A stretch of 64,000 nt of DNA from Candidatus Saccharimonadota bacterium (GCA_028286285.1 JAQBRV010000004.1:124001-188000); one strand, 5' to 3'; counted from the first letter of the stretch, positions 1-9,220 are shown. Notes: generated by a model not told the origin, from the letters alone. Numbers and translations: made by a program.

Positions 1-377
1 TCAATGGTACCCTTCAGGTTGGCAAAGGCAGTAATCTCTGTTTTGACCGCCGTTGCTTTGGTTTTGATATCCGCCTGGAGAGCAGCTTGATTCTCAACCG
101 TCAGGTTATTATCAGTCACAAACGCATTGAGTTTTGCCATTTTCGCATCGTGGCGGGTTTGGAAGTTCTCAACTGAGAACCAGTTCCACCATCGCGCCGT
201 GTTGTCGGCATGGCTGTCGTTGCCACGGTCGCCCGAGCTGTGACCTGAACGTCCATCGCGAGCATCGCCACCTCCATGGGCGAGAGCAACGGTCGGGGTA
301 AACCCGACCGCCGCGACTAGGGCGCCTGCAAACATGACTGTGTGCTTAGTGTTGATATGCGTGGTTGGAATTTTCAT
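1..377 (-). CDS. Secreted protein of unknown function, 3' end outside window
   Basis: Reading frame open to the window edge; 125 codons are visible. The start ATG at 377 is preceded by a strong ribosome site (GGAGGA, about 7 nt upstream). The N-terminus is a signal peptide: basic start, hydrophobic core (VMFAGALVAAVGFTPTVALA) and likely cleavage after ALA. The mature part begins with a Gly/Asp/His/Ser-rich stretch (HGGGDARDGRSGHSSGD), then an Ala/Lys/Thr-rich, probably helical segment. I do not recognise a family. It diverges from the cyo operon. Secretion is well supported; function is unknown. Confidence 0.7.
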   Translation of the reverse strand, partial: MKIPTTHINTKHTVMFAGALVAAVGFTPTVALAHGGGDARDGRSGHSSGDRGNDSHADNTARWWNWFSVENFQTRHDAKMAKLNAFVTDNNLTVENQAALQADIKTKATAVKTEITAFANLKGTI

Positions 378-417
378 TAAAATTTCCTCCTTCTGCATTA
401 CTTGCTATGCATATCTA

Positions 418-423
418 ATTATA
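418..423 (-). promoter_or_regulatory. -10 element of the secreted-protein gene
   Basis: On the minus strand this reads TGGTATAAT, an extended -10 (TGnTATAAT). It would start a leader of about 34 nt that carries the GGAGGA ribosome site of the gene ending at 377. Confidence 0.5.
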
Positions 424-546
424 CCAGTTTAAGCATAAGCGAGGCACGACCGCCTCTGTAAAAAGAGCTGTTGACAACAATATAAATCAGGTTTTACATA
501 TGAAAAAATCAGACCTGACTCAGCCTGGAATAAGCCGCGCGATCGC

Positions 547-576
547 TTGGTGAAATGTGTGAGGGCATAGTATGAT
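547..576 (+). promoter_or_regulatory. Possible promoter of the cyo operon
   Basis: TTGGTG (547-552), an 18-nt spacer and TATGAT (571-576), 14 nt before cyoA. A better -35 (TTGACA, 471-476) lies further upstream but its matching -10 (around 494-500) is poor. Which one is used cannot be decided by eye. Confidence 0.35.
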
Positions 577-590
577 AAAGCAAGAGCAGT

Positions 591-1532
591 ATGAAAAAAT
601 CACGACAACCATTCTTCACTCCCTGGCGCATTGCCATCCTTGCATGTCTGGTACTTATTATAGCTGGGCTAGGAACATTTCTACTTCTGGATGGCAAAAA
701 TATCGCGGTGCTGAACCCTCGGGGCATCGTGGCAGACAAAGAGAAAGATTTGATTATATTTACGGTGCTGCTTGGTTCGGTCGTGGTAGTGCCGGTTTTT
801 ATTATGCTGTTTGCTTTCGCCTGGAAGTATCGCGAGGGCAACACTAAGGCCGCAAAATATACCCCCGAAGCTGATGGCAACCGGGTGATTGAAGTTATTT
901 GGTGGGGCATTCCGCTGATTATTATTGGAGTTCTGAGCGTCGTAACTTGGACGTCCACCCATGATCTTGATCCGTATAAGGCGCTGGAGTCTGACAAGGA
1001 GGCGGTTAGTATTCAAGTTGTGGCGCTGCAATGGAAATGGTTGTTTATGTATCCTGAGCAAGGTATTGCCACAGTTAACGAAGTCCGTTTCCCCGAAGAT
1101 ACACCGGTGAACTTTACGATTACAGCCGATGCGCCGATGAGTGCTTTCTGGATCCCAAACCTTGGTACGCAAACCTATGCCATGAACGGCATGAGTAGCC
1201 AACTGAGCCTCCAGGCGCATGAAACGGGTGAGTATCGTGGCTCCAACACCAATATTAATGGCGAAGGTTACAGTGAAATGGATTTCAAAGCTATCTCGAC
1301 CACCCGTCAGGAATTTGACCTTTGGACCAAAGCGGTAGCTGGGTCTGATAAACATCTTGATTGGACGACGTACGAACAGTTGGCACGGCCCAGCAAAGAC
1401 CAACCCGTCGTTTACTATATGCTTCATCAACCGAAGCTCTATGATATGATACGAGGCAAGTATATGGATATGAACAGCGCGTCATCAAGCAAAGATAGTT
1501 CGGGAACGATGAACCACGAGGGCATGCACTAA
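591..1532 (+). CDS. cyoA: Cytochrome bo3 ubiquinol oxidase subunit II
   Basis: Subunit II of the heme-copper quinol oxidase, in the cytoplasmic membrane. Two transmembrane helices (about residues 13-33 and 50-75) are followed by the cupredoxin domain. The region that holds CuA in cytochrome c oxidases reads FWIPNLGTQTYAMNGM and lacks the Cys and His ligands, so electrons come from quinol, not cytochrome c. Unlike E. coli CyoA there is no lipobox cysteine after the first helix. Length 313 aa, near E. coli's 315. The C-terminal tail is Ser/Met/His-rich. First gene of cyoABCDE; its stop lies 1 nt before cyoB. Confidence 0.93.
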   Translation: MKKSRQPFFTPWRIAILACLVLIIAGLGTFLLLDGKNIAVLNPRGIVADKEKDLIIFTVLLGSVVVVPVFIMLFAFAWKYREGNTKAAKYTPEADGNRVIEVIWWGIPLIIIGVLSVVTWTSTHDLDPYKALESDKEAVSIQVVALQWKWLFMYPEQGIATVNEVRFPEDTPVNFTITADAPMSAFWIPNLGTQTYAMNGMSSQLSLQAHETGEYRGSNTNINGEGYSEMDFKAISTTRQEFDLWTKAVAGSDKHLDWTTYEQLARPSKDQPVVYYMLHQPKLYDMIRGKYMDMNSASSSKDSSGTMNHEGMH

Positions 1533-1533
1533 T

Positions 1534-3498
1534 ATGTGGGGACGACTCAGTCTCGATGCCTTACCGCACGATATGATCACCATCGGCGGCGTGGTGGGTG
1601 GTGGCTTGGCTATTTTGGCGGGCATTGCCGCACTGAAGTATTTCAAAAAATGGCGTTGGCTCTGGACAAATTGGCTGACCTCACTCGATCCGAAGAAGAT
1701 TGGCGTGATGTACCTTGTCGTTGCGACGGTCATGTTGCTGCGTGGCCTGGCCGACGCCGGTATGCTCCGCGCCCAACAAGCGGTCTTTGCGACCAGTGAC
1801 AACGGTCCGATATCGGCCGATTTATTCCAGCAAGTCTTTTCGGCGCATGGGACGATCATGATATTTTTCGTGGCCATGGGTGCGCTCTTCGGACTCTTAA
1901 ACCTCATCGTGCCGCTGCAAATTGGTGCTCGGGACGTGGCCTTTCCGTTACTCAATTCGATCAGTTTTTGGCTGTTTGTGGCTGGTATGGTGCTTATCAA
2001 TCTCTCGCTGGCGGTCGGTGAATTTTCGACGGCTGGCTGGTTGGCCTATCCGCCACTGTCTGGTCTGCAGTATAGCCCCGGCACCGGTGTTGACTATTGG
2101 ATCTGGAGTTTACAGATCGCGGGAATCGGTAGTTTGCTGTCGGGGATTAATTTCTTGATTACGATATTTACGATGCGACGCCCCGGCATGTCACTTATGA
2201 AAATGCCGATTTTCATCTGGTCGGTAATCGGCTGTCTACTCCTCGTGGCGTTTGCGTTTCCGATTCTCACGGCGACGCTCAGTATGCTGTCGCTTGATCG
2301 AACCATTGGTACCCATTTCTTTACGTCTGAAATGGGGGGTAATCCGATGATGTACGTCAACTTGATTTGGGCGTGGGGTCATCCGGAGGTTTACATCCTG
2401 ATTCTGCCCGCTTTTGGCATATTCTCGGAAATCGTACCGGTATTTAGTAAGAAGCGATTGTTCGGCTATACGTCTATGATGCTGGCGCTTATGGCAATTA
2501 CGTTTTTATCATTCACGGTTTGGTTGCACCACTTCTTCACAATGGGATCGGGTGCCAATGTTAATGCTTTCTTTGGTATTATGACCATGGTGATCGCTAT
2601 CCCGACAGGCGTGAAGGTCTTTAACTGGATATTTACGATGTATCGTGGGCGAGTAAAGTTTGCCACACCGATGCTGTGGTTCATGGGCTTTGTGGTGACG
2701 TTTACGATTGGCGGTCTAACGGGCGTATTACTAGCGGTGCCGGGGATTGATTACCAGGTACACAACAGTTTGTTCTTAGTGGCTCATTTCCATAATATGA
2801 TCATTGGCGGGGTTCTATTCGGATTTTTTGCGGGCGTCGCCTACTGGTGGCCCAAATTTACGGGTTTTTATTTACATGAAGGGCTCGGTAAGGTGGCCTT
2901 TTGGTGTTGGCTGATCGGTTTTTTGGTGGCTTTCTTACCACTGTATGCTCTGGGTTTGATGGGCGCTGCTCGACGACTCGATGGCTACGACGCCTCGCTG
3001 GGGTGGCAAGGATTGTTTATCGTCGCCGGAGTTGGTATGGTGATTATCTTGGCGGGTGTGTTCTTTCAGATCGTCCAGGCCGGCTATAGTATTTGGAAAC
3101 GAGATGAGCTGCGGGTTGGTAGTGACCCGTGGGATGGTCGCACACTTGAATGGGCAACTTCAACGCCGATCGCCGAATACAACTTTGCTACTCTCGCGCC
3201 GGTCACCTATCGTGATGATTTCTGGGAACAGAAACATCGTCCCGAGCTAAAGAAACCGACCGCGTTAATCGAACCGATCAGAGTGCCGAAAAATACCGGA
3301 ATCGGCGTGATTGTCGGGCTACTAGCTGTCGTAATCGGCTTTGCGATCATTTGGCATATCTGGTGGCTCGCAATCATAGGACTGGTGACGACAATCGTAC
3401 TCATCATTACGGCGACGCTCCGAGAAGATACCGAGCGCATCGTAAGTATCGATGAGATTATGGCTAAAGAAAAGCGACTACGGGGAACTTCGGCATGA
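1534..3498 (+). CDS. cyoB: Cytochrome bo3 ubiquinol oxidase subunit I
   Basis: Catalytic, proton-pumping subunit with about 15 transmembrane helices, 654 aa (E. coli 663). The active site is intact: GHPEVY (CuB His and cross-linked Tyr), the HH pair in WLHHFFTMG for CuB, and VAHFHN for the high- and low-spin hemes. The D-channel Asp (IGARDVAFP) and K-channel Lys (TGVKVFNW) are present. Of the quinol-site residues, Arg and Asp are kept (LLRGLADAG) and Gln is kept (FQQVF), but the E. coli His98 position appears to be Leu (SADLFQQ). It follows cyoA by 1 nt and overlaps cyoC by 4 nt. Confidence 0.95.
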   Translation: MWGRLSLDALPHDMITIGGVVGGGLAILAGIAALKYFKKWRWLWTNWLTSLDPKKIGVMYLVVATVMLLRGLADAGMLRAQQAVFATSDNGPISADLFQQVFSAHGTIMIFFVAMGALFGLLNLIVPLQIGARDVAFPLLNSISFWLFVAGMVLINLSLAVGEFSTAGWLAYPPLSGLQYSPGTGVDYWIWSLQIAGIGSLLSGINFLITIFTMRRPGMSLMKMPIFIWSVIGCLLLVAFAFPILTATLSMLSLDRTIGTHFFTSEMGGNPMMYVNLIWAWGHPEVYILILPAFGIFSEIVPVFSKKRLFGYTSMMLALMAITFLSFTVWLHHFFTMGSGANVNAFFGIMTMVIAIPTGVKVFNWIFTMYRGRVKFATPMLWFMGFVVTFTIGGLTGVLLAVPGIDYQVHNSLFLVAHFHNMIIGGVLFGFFAGVAYWWPKFTGFYLHEGLGKVAFWCWLIGFLVAFLPLYALGLMGAARRLDGYDASLGWQGLFIVAGVGMVIILAGVFFQIVQAGYSIWKRDELRVGSDPWDGRTLEWATSTPIAEYNFATLAPVTYRDDFWEQKHRPELKKPTALIEPIRVPKNTGIGVIVGLLAVVIGFAIIWHIWWLAIIGLVTTIVLIITATLREDTERIVSIDEIMAKEKRLRGTSA

Positions 3499-4085
3499 GT
3501 ACACCGCGACTGATTGAACAGAAATTTCTTGACTATAAAACCAGCAGCGGTTTCTGGCTATACCTGATGACCGACTGCGTACTATTTGCCAGTTTGTTTG
3601 CGACGTATGCGGTGCTTCATGCAGCGATCGCCGGTGGTCCATCAGCCTCCGATATTTTTGAGCTACCAATGGCATTGACCGAAACAATCATTCTGCTGAC
3701 GAGTAGCTTCACCTGTGGGCTGGCATTGCTCGCGCTGCGGCATAACAATCTAAAGCAACTGATTGTATGGCTCGGCGTTACCTATATCTTAGGTGTCTCA
3801 TTCTTGACGATCGAGCTCAGTGAGTTTGGATCCCTGATTCAAGCTGGTCATAGCTGGCAACAGAGTGCGTTTTTGTCGGCCTTCTTTACGCTGGTGGGAA
3901 CGCATGGGCTTCACATCACGGTAGGGCTACTCTGGCTCCTTGTCATAGTCGGAGTGCTATTTAAACGTGGCATTACCCCTAAAGTGAAACGACAATTGAT
4001 GTTGTTTGGCTTATTTTGGCACTTCCTTGATTTGGTCTGGATATTCATCTTTACCGTGGTGTACTTGATGGGAGTGGCGGCGTAA
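3495..4085 (+). CDS. cyoC: Cytochrome bo3 ubiquinol oxidase subunit III
   Basis: Five-helix subunit III of the heme-copper oxidase, 196 aa (E. coli 204). Recognised by its place between cyoB and cyoD and by conserved segments such as FWLYLMTDCVLFASLFATYA and GTHGLHITVGLLWLLV. It has no redox cofactor; in the family it stabilises subunit I. The start ATG overlaps the end of cyoB (ATGA type) and the stop TAA shares a base with the cyoD ATG, which implies translational coupling. Confidence 0.92.
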   Translation: MSTPRLIEQKFLDYKTSSGFWLYLMTDCVLFASLFATYAVLHAAIAGGPSASDIFELPMALTETIILLTSSFTCGLALLALRHNNLKQLIVWLGVTYILGVSFLTIELSEFGSLIQAGHSWQQSAFLSAFFTLVGTHGLHITVGLLWLLVIVGVLFKRGITPKVKRQLMLFGLFWHFLDLVWIFIFTVVYLMGVAA

Positions 4086-4456
4086 TGGCTCGGCGTGATA
4101 ATGACTACCAACGCACGCTGATTAATTACGTGGTTGGCTTCTTGGCTTCGCTAGCACTGACATTCTGCGCTTACGTGCTAGTATCGGGTCATATACTAGG
4201 CGGTATTACGCTACTGCTGGTGATCGGCGGCTTAGCGCTGGTACAAATGTTGGTGCAGCTATTGTTCTTCCTGCATATGGCAGATGAATCACGTCCACGC
4301 TTCCGTCTCGTGAGCTTCGGCTTTATGGCGATGATCCTAGTCATCGTCGTGGCCGGATCACTCTGGATTATGTACCATCTCAACTACAATATGATGGGCA
4401 TGAGCCCGTCTCAAAAAGACACTTACATGACAACTCAGAAAGACAAGGGCTTCTAG
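4085..4456 (+). CDS. cyoD: Cytochrome bo3 ubiquinol oxidase subunit IV
   Basis: Small three-helix subunit (123 aa; E. coli 109) of the COX4-prokaryote family, thought to help assemble the CuB site. Diagnostic stretch: LLFFLHMADESRPR between helices two and three, and the Met-rich C-terminus HLNYNMMGMS. Coupled to cyoC by a TAATG overlap and to cyoE by a shared base at the stop (TAGTG). Confidence 0.9.
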   Translation: MARRDNDYQRTLINYVVGFLASLALTFCAYVLVSGHILGGITLLLVIGGLALVQMLVQLLFFLHMADESRPRFRLVSFGFMAMILVIVVAGSLWIMYHLNYNMMGMSPSQKDTYMTTQKDKGF

Positions 4457-5322
4457 TGGCCAAGAAACTCAGCGCTTATTATCAATTGACCAAGCCGGGT
4501 GTTCTCTATGGCAATGTTCTGACGGCGGCAGCAGGATTCTTGTTGGCCGCGCGTGGAGAGATAGACTTGTGGTTGTTTTTGGCTACAATCGTTGGGATGA
4601 CGCTGGTGATCGCGGCGGCCTGCGTACTGAATAATTATCTCGATCAGGATATTGATCGTATTATGACCCGCACCCAATCACGGCCAAGTGTCACTGGAGC
4701 GGTCAAGGGGAGTCATATTCTGGCCTATGCCGCCGTGCTCGTCCTTATTGGTATGGTCGTCTTGGCGCTATGGACAAATTGGCTAGTGGTGGCAATCGCC
4801 GCGGCCGGCTTTGTTACCTATGTATGGCTCTACGGGGCGCTATCCAAACGCCGCTCGATTCATGGCACATTGGTCGGTAGTATTTCGGGGGCAATGCCGA
4901 TAGCGGCGGGGTATGCCGCGGTCAGCGGTCAAGTCGATGCCGGACTCGTGATTGTATTTATGATTCTATTCTTCTGGCAATTCCCCGAATTCTACTCAAT
5001 CGCTATTTATAGGCGCAAAGAATACGCCGCCGCTCACATTCCTGTCATGCCTGTTGTAAAAGGTGTGCGTTCGACGACAATTCAAATATTTCTTTATACG
5101 ATTTTGTATGTCATAGCTACCCTGTCGTTGACACTACTAGGCTATACCGGCTACGTCTATTTTGTGGTGATGGCATTCATCGGAGGCTACTGGATATGGT
5201 TGGGTGCTCTCGGTTTGCGAGCCAAAGATCCGGACGCCTGGGCGCGTCGTATGTTTCGTTTTTCAATGATTACGATCCTGGTCTTGTGCCTGATGCTCTC
5301 GCTCGGCCCAATCTTGCCATGA
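4456..5322 (+). CDS. cyoE: Protoheme IX farnesyltransferase (heme O synthase)
   Basis: UbiA-family prenyltransferase that adds a farnesyl group to heme B to give heme O, the heme of the bo3 active site. 288 aa, about nine membrane helices. The Asp-rich motif NNYLDQDIDRIMTRTQSRP (about residues 56-74) and the second loop YRRKEYAAAHIPVMPV mark the family. GTG start at 4456 overlapping the cyoD stop by one base; no independent ribosome site, so coupled. Last gene of the operon. No other heme-synthesis gene is visible in the window, so the substrate may be taken from outside; that is inference. Confidence 0.92.
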   Translation: MAKKLSAYYQLTKPGVLYGNVLTAAAGFLLAARGEIDLWLFLATIVGMTLVIAAACVLNNYLDQDIDRIMTRTQSRPSVTGAVKGSHILAYAAVLVLIGMVVLALWTNWLVVAIAAAGFVTYVWLYGALSKRRSIHGTLVGSISGAMPIAAGYAAVSGQVDAGLVIVFMILFFWQFPEFYSIAIYRRKEYAAAHIPVMPVVKGVRSTTIQIFLYTILYVIATLSLTLLGYTGYVYFVVMAFIGGYWIWLGALGLRAKDPDAWARRMFRFSMITILVLCLMLSLGPILP

Positions 5323-5326
5323 GTGG

Positions 5327-5332
5327 TATACT
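5327..5332 (+). promoter_or_regulatory. Extended -10 of the NDH-2 gene
   Basis: TGGTATACT directly after cyoE. It gives a leader of about 37 nt with AAAAGGG at 5362-5368, so the dehydrogenase can be transcribed apart from the oxidase operon. Confidence 0.55.
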
Positions 5333-5375
5333 AAACATAAGTACGTTACCGTATAACAACTAAAAGGGTATATAG

Positions 5376-6566
5376 ATGAAAGTAACAATCGTGGGCGGAG
5401 GATTTGGCGGTGTCAAAGCGGCCTTAGAGCTTGCCAAAAATCAAAAGAACCACGTGACGTTGATTAGCGACAAACCAGATTTTCAATATTATCCAGCCCT
5501 CTATGGCACGGCAACTGGACGCAGTCATTTGCAGTCGTGGGTGCCGCTCGGTAAAATTTTTGCTGATCGACCGAACGTCGATGTGATTATTGATGCGGTG
5601 ATTAAAATCGACCCAGCCACTAAGACGCTAACCGCTAGCTCAAACCGCACCTATAAATACAATCTGCTTATTATGGCGCTTGGCACCGTCACGACCTATT
5701 TTGGTATCAAAGGGCTCGATACCTACGCCTATGGCATCAAGTCAGCTGAGGAAATTCGCGACCTCAAACAGCACCTTTACCATGCCATGTTCGAAGAGCG
5801 CAGCATGGAAAAACAATACGTTATCGTTGGTGCCGGACCGACGGGCGTTGAACTTGCCTCAGCTATGAAAGCCTACATCGAACGACTGCGGGTGGACTAT
5901 CGCCTACCGAAAAAGAATGTCCGCATTACACTGATTGAAGCCGCACCGCGGGTGCTGCCGCGCATGACTGAAGCGACCAGTCGCAAAGTCGAGCGCCGTC
6001 TTAACAAACTCGGCGTCCATGTCATGACAAATCAAAAAGTCGAAGAACAGACAGCGGACACGCTGGTGGTCAGCGGCAAACCGATCAAAAGCCACACCGT
6101 TATTTGGACGTCCGGAGTAGCCAACTCACCGTTTTATCAGGCCAATGCTGAGCATTTTGTGTTTGCCAAGAATGGCAAGATAGTGGTCGATGAACACCTG
6201 CGAGCTCTGAAAGATGTACACGTCATCGGCGATAATGCTTTTACACCCTACAGTGGTTTAGCGCAGACGGCGCTGCATGACGCCATTTTTGTAGCGCATA
6301 ACCTGGAGAGAAAACAGGTCGGCAAAAAACGAAAGCTCTACAGTGCTAAGCTGCCCCCAGTCGTGGTGCCGGTGGGTGAGAATTGGGCGGTCTTTGAATG
6401 GCACAAACTGCGGCTGAGCGGCTGGACAGCGGCACTCCTCAGGACACTAGCGGATATGATTGGCTACTCCGACATATTGCCACTTGGGCAGGCACTCGGT
6501 GTCTGGCGCGCGCAGAAGGTTAAAGAGGATGACTACTTTCCGCCGACCGTCAACAAAATACCATAA
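5376..6566 (+). CDS. ndh: Type II NADH:quinone oxidoreductase
   Basis: Single-subunit, non-pumping NADH dehydrogenase (NDH-2) that feeds electrons from NADH to quinone at the membrane surface; partner of the bo3 oxidase just upstream. 396 aa. N-terminal FAD-binding fold with VGGGFGG (residues 5-11), NADH-binding fold with VGAGPTGVELA (about 151-161), and a second FAD motif IGDNA near residue 290 followed by GLAQTALHDA, where many NDH-2 have AQxAxQ; here the last Gln is His. The C-terminus is short and amphipathic. Ribosome site AAAAGGG 7 nt before ATG. Confidence 0.85.
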   Translation: MKVTIVGGGFGGVKAALELAKNQKNHVTLISDKPDFQYYPALYGTATGRSHLQSWVPLGKIFADRPNVDVIIDAVIKIDPATKTLTASSNRTYKYNLLIMALGTVTTYFGIKGLDTYAYGIKSAEEIRDLKQHLYHAMFEERSMEKQYVIVGAGPTGVELASAMKAYIERLRVDYRLPKKNVRITLIEAAPRVLPRMTEATSRKVERRLNKLGVHVMTNQKVEEQTADTLVVSGKPIKSHTVIWTSGVANSPFYQANAEHFVFAKNGKIVVDEHLRALKDVHVIGDNAFTPYSGLAQTALHDAIFVAHNLERKQVGKKRKLYSAKLPPVVVPVGENWAVFEWHKLRLSGWTAALLRTLADMIGYSDILPLGQALGVWRAQKVKEDDYFPPTVNKIP

Positions 6567-6616
6567 TCAATCTGGTATACTAAAGAGAGTAATTTCAGAA
6601 TAGGACAGGGAGACAT

Positions 6617-7264
6617 ATGGCTACAAAGAAGAGTCAGAGAATATTTATATGGGTGATCGCCATCGTTATGACGGTAGGTACAGTGGCTGGATTTATCGCC
6701 ATGATGATCGCACCAACCAATCAGAAAATTGATCAAGAACGAGTCGCCAAACTCACCTCGCAGTATCAAACTGACTATGCAGCGTATCAAGCGGAGGTTG
6801 ATGCGCAGACCGCAGAACTATCGGCCAAATACTACGGTACCTTCAAACAATACAGCACGCGCCCCGCAGCTTTTGATGCCAGTGGAGTGAGCGAACTGAA
6901 AAAGGAAGATCTACTTGTAGGTGACGGGGAAGAAGAGACCGCGACGACTAGTTACTCGGCGTATTATATTGGGTGGAATCCGACGGGGAAGATATTTGAT
7001 CAATCTATTGACGGCGACAAGCTCAAATCACCAATTGCTGGTGGTAACCTTATCGAGGGCTGGGATCAAGGAGTAATTGGTATGAAAGTAGGCGGTGTAC
7101 GCGAGCTCACGATTCCCGCTAGTCAAGCCTATGGTGAGACTGGCAGTGGCGAGGATATTCCGGCCAATACGCCGCTCAAGTTTATTGTTTTCGTCATTCC
7201 AACGGTTAAAACGATTCCAGAGCCGGCCATGCCAGCCGAATTACAAAAATACTATGGTGGATAG
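6617..7264 (+). CDS. Membrane-anchored FKBP-type peptidyl-prolyl isomerase
   Basis: Isomerase of X-Pro bonds, probably folding exported proteins outside the membrane. 215 aa: one N-terminal transmembrane anchor (about residues 9-32), a helical linker rich in Gln/Ala/Tyr, then an FKBP domain (about 95-205) with KIFDQSID, GGNLIEGWDQGVIGMKVGG, TIPASQAYGE and IPANTPLKFIVFVI. Promoter TGGTATACT at 6573-6581 and ribosome site CAGGGAG. It ends 31 nt before trxB; the gap holds an inverted repeat (ACTATA-TTTAG-TATAGT). Confidence 0.85.
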   Translation: MATKKSQRIFIWVIAIVMTVGTVAGFIAMMIAPTNQKIDQERVAKLTSQYQTDYAAYQAEVDAQTAELSAKYYGTFKQYSTRPAAFDASGVSELKKEDLLVGDGEEETATTSYSAYYIGWNPTGKIFDQSIDGDKLKSPIAGGNLIEGWDQGVIGMKVGGVRELTIPASQAYGETGSGEDIPANTPLKFIVFVIPTVKTIPEPAMPAELQKYYGG

Positions 7265-7295
7265 ATACTATATTTAGTATAGTAATAGGAAGATT

Positions 7296-8237
7296 ATGAA
7301 CGACGAACTACACGATGTCATTATGGTAGGTGCCGGACCCAGTTCCCTGGCGGCGGCAATTTATACCACTCGCGAAGATATTGAGACCATTCTTTATGAA
7401 AAGGGCGTGATTGGTGGCATGGCCGCTATTACTGATAAAGTCGATAATTACCCGGGTTTTCCAGACGGTGTTGAAGGCATGAAATTGGCCGATCTATTGC
7501 AGGCGCAAGCCGTTCGTTTCGGCGCGAAGATTGACTTTGGTGATGTCTCGGCCATTCGTGAGGAGGGCAAGCTCAAAGTGGTGGTGGTTGACGGCAAAGA
7601 TGTCCGCGCCAGGGCGGTCCTTATCGCAACAGGCAGTGATTACAATAAAATCGGTGTGCCTGGTGAGGCTGAATACTACGGCCGGGGCGTCCACTACTGT
7701 GCGACCTGTGACGGCGCCTTCTATCGTGACAAGCGCCTAGTTGTCATCGGCGGCGGCAACTCAGCCGTCCAGGAGGCAATTTTCCTGACACGGTTCACGT
7801 CGCACATCGATCTTTTAGTGCGCAGCACGATCAAGGCAAGTGAAATCCTGCAACGAGAACTACAGAAATACGTCGATCAAGGCAAGCTGACGATTCACTA
7901 CGGTGTGACGACACAAGAAATTGTCGCGACTGACGGAAAAGTCACGTCAGTACTGGCAGAAAAAGACAGCAAATCTATTAGCTATGAGACGGACGGCGTC
8001 TTCGTGTTCGTTGGCCTGAGTCCAAACACAGAGTTTCTTCGGGGCAGTGCCATCGAGCTTGATGAGCACGGTTTGATCAAGACGGACACTCGTCACGAGA
8101 CATCGGTCAAGGGTGTCTTCGCCAGTGGTGATGTGCGTAGCGGCGCTACTCTACAGATCGCCAGCGCGGTAGGCGAAGGTGCGGCAGCTGCATTGTCGAT
8201 CCGTGAATATCTCGACGGCCTTAATCATCACATTTAG
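7296..8237 (+). CDS. trxB: Thioredoxin-disulfide reductase
   Basis: FAD/NADPH flavoenzyme that reduces thioredoxin. 313 aa, the low-molecular-weight bacterial type. Visible: FAD motif VGAGPSSLAAA (usual GAGPAG, here GPSS), redox-active CATC in HYCATCDGAF (about residues 133-136), NADPH motif GGGNSAVQEA, and the C-terminal FAD motif FASGDVRSG. Ribosome site AGGAAGA. The last 4 nt overlap the convergent PLD gene. Confidence 0.9.
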   Translation: MNDELHDVIMVGAGPSSLAAAIYTTREDIETILYEKGVIGGMAAITDKVDNYPGFPDGVEGMKLADLLQAQAVRFGAKIDFGDVSAIREEGKLKVVVVDGKDVRARAVLIATGSDYNKIGVPGEAEYYGRGVHYCATCDGAFYRDKRLVVIGGGNSAVQEAIFLTRFTSHIDLLVRSTIKASEILQRELQKYVDQGKLTIHYGVTTQEIVATDGKVTSVLAEKDSKSISYETDGVFVFVGLSPNTEFLRGSAIELDEHGLIKTDTRHETSVKGVFASGDVRSGATLQIASAVGEGAAAALSIREYLDGLNHHI

Positions 8238-9220
8238 GCAACGTGATCAGTGAAGAATGTTTCCAGCTGTGTAATAACAGCTGGATTTTCTGTTTCGAGG
8301 GCAATTTCCCTGGTGCCAAGCAACACGCCGGCGTGGATGAAATTATGCGAACCAGTTACGGCAATCTTGGAACCGTCCGACATAGTAAAAATCATAAACT
8401 TTGCGTGGAGATAGTTCTTCTTTTTGTAACGTGTTTTGGTGTGAGTCAGAAAATGGGTAGCGCGAATCAGTAATTTATTGAGTAGCGTCGCGTCTTTGCC
8501 GGTATTGAAATAAAGTTTGGAATTGGTTTTTTTGAGCAAACGATTTAAGCGACCAGTTGGACCATATTGCGATACATAGAGTACTGAGGCGGCATCGCGC
8601 GTAAGAGTGCAGACTCGTCGGTAGATAACCGAATCAAGCGGTAGGCCACCATCAATGTGAACGGTGCCATAGGTGGATGGTATACTACGGCTGCGATAGG
8701 AGAATCGACCATTGTCGGCTCGCACAAGACGGTCAAGTTCATCATCTAGGACGCTAGCGAGTTTAGCGTCGGTGACTTTGAACATGTAATCATTATTCTT
8801 TATGCCTTCGCTATATAAATTAACGCCACCAAACGAATAAATATCGTCATCAACCACACACCACTTGATGTGGGTTCGTCCAGTGAAGGGCGTGTTCGCA
8901 AATCGACCTAACCAACTGAAGTTGACGTTACTCGTCTGGAAGCGTCGTGCCATTTCAGTGGTCGCCCTCGCCTTTTTAGTAAAATAGCCCGTTGGGATAA
9001 AATGCCCGGATAGCTCGCCGTAGGTAAATACATCGGCAGCGACTTCGACGTGGACGCCGCGAAGCGATGCTTCGTTGAGAGCATCAATCAGCTTATCAGT
9101 TTCCTCATCGTCCGTGACCATCATACAGACAAACGACACGCGTTTTTTTGCTTTTTTTATCGCCATGGTGGCATCGTGGACATAGTCGGGAGGCAATAAA
9201 AGGAGGGGAGGTTTAGCCAT
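8234..9220 (-). CDS. Phospholipase D-like protein
   Basis: Two-domain PLD superfamily protein (328 aa). The first catalytic motif is complete (HIKWCVVDD); the second, HAKFMIFT, has Thr where the HxKxxxxD Asp is expected, so activity may be altered. Family members hydrolyse or transfer phosphodiesters (lipids, cardiolipin synthesis, nucleic acids); the substrate is not evident. I start it at the ATG at 9220 and not at 9274 because a minus-strand TATAAT (9231-9236) lies between the two, 10 nt from this ATG, giving an almost leaderless mRNA. No signal peptide seen. Confidence 0.72.
   Translation of the reverse strand: MAKPPLLLLPPDYVHDATMAIKKAKKRVSFVCMMVTDDEETDKLIDALNEASLRGVHVEVAADVFTYGELSGHFIPTGYFTKKARATTEMARRFQTSNVNFSWLGRFANTPFTGRTHIKWCVVDDDIYSFGGVNLYSEGIKNNDYMFKVTDAKLASVLDDELDRLVRADNGRFSYRSRSIPSTYGTVHIDGGLPLDSVIYRRVCTLTRDAASVLYVSQYGPTGRLNRLLKKTNSKLYFNTGKDATLLNKLLIRATHFLTHTKTRYKKKNYLHAKFMIFTMSDGSKIAVTGSHNFIHAGVLLGTREIALETENPAVITQLETFFTDHVA

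Noticed and set aside
681-1430. 249-codon minus-strand frame
   Set aside because: Shadow of cyoA, whose domains are unmistakable. Similar long antisense frames over dnaE, uvrB, nusA and the permease gene were dropped for the same reason.
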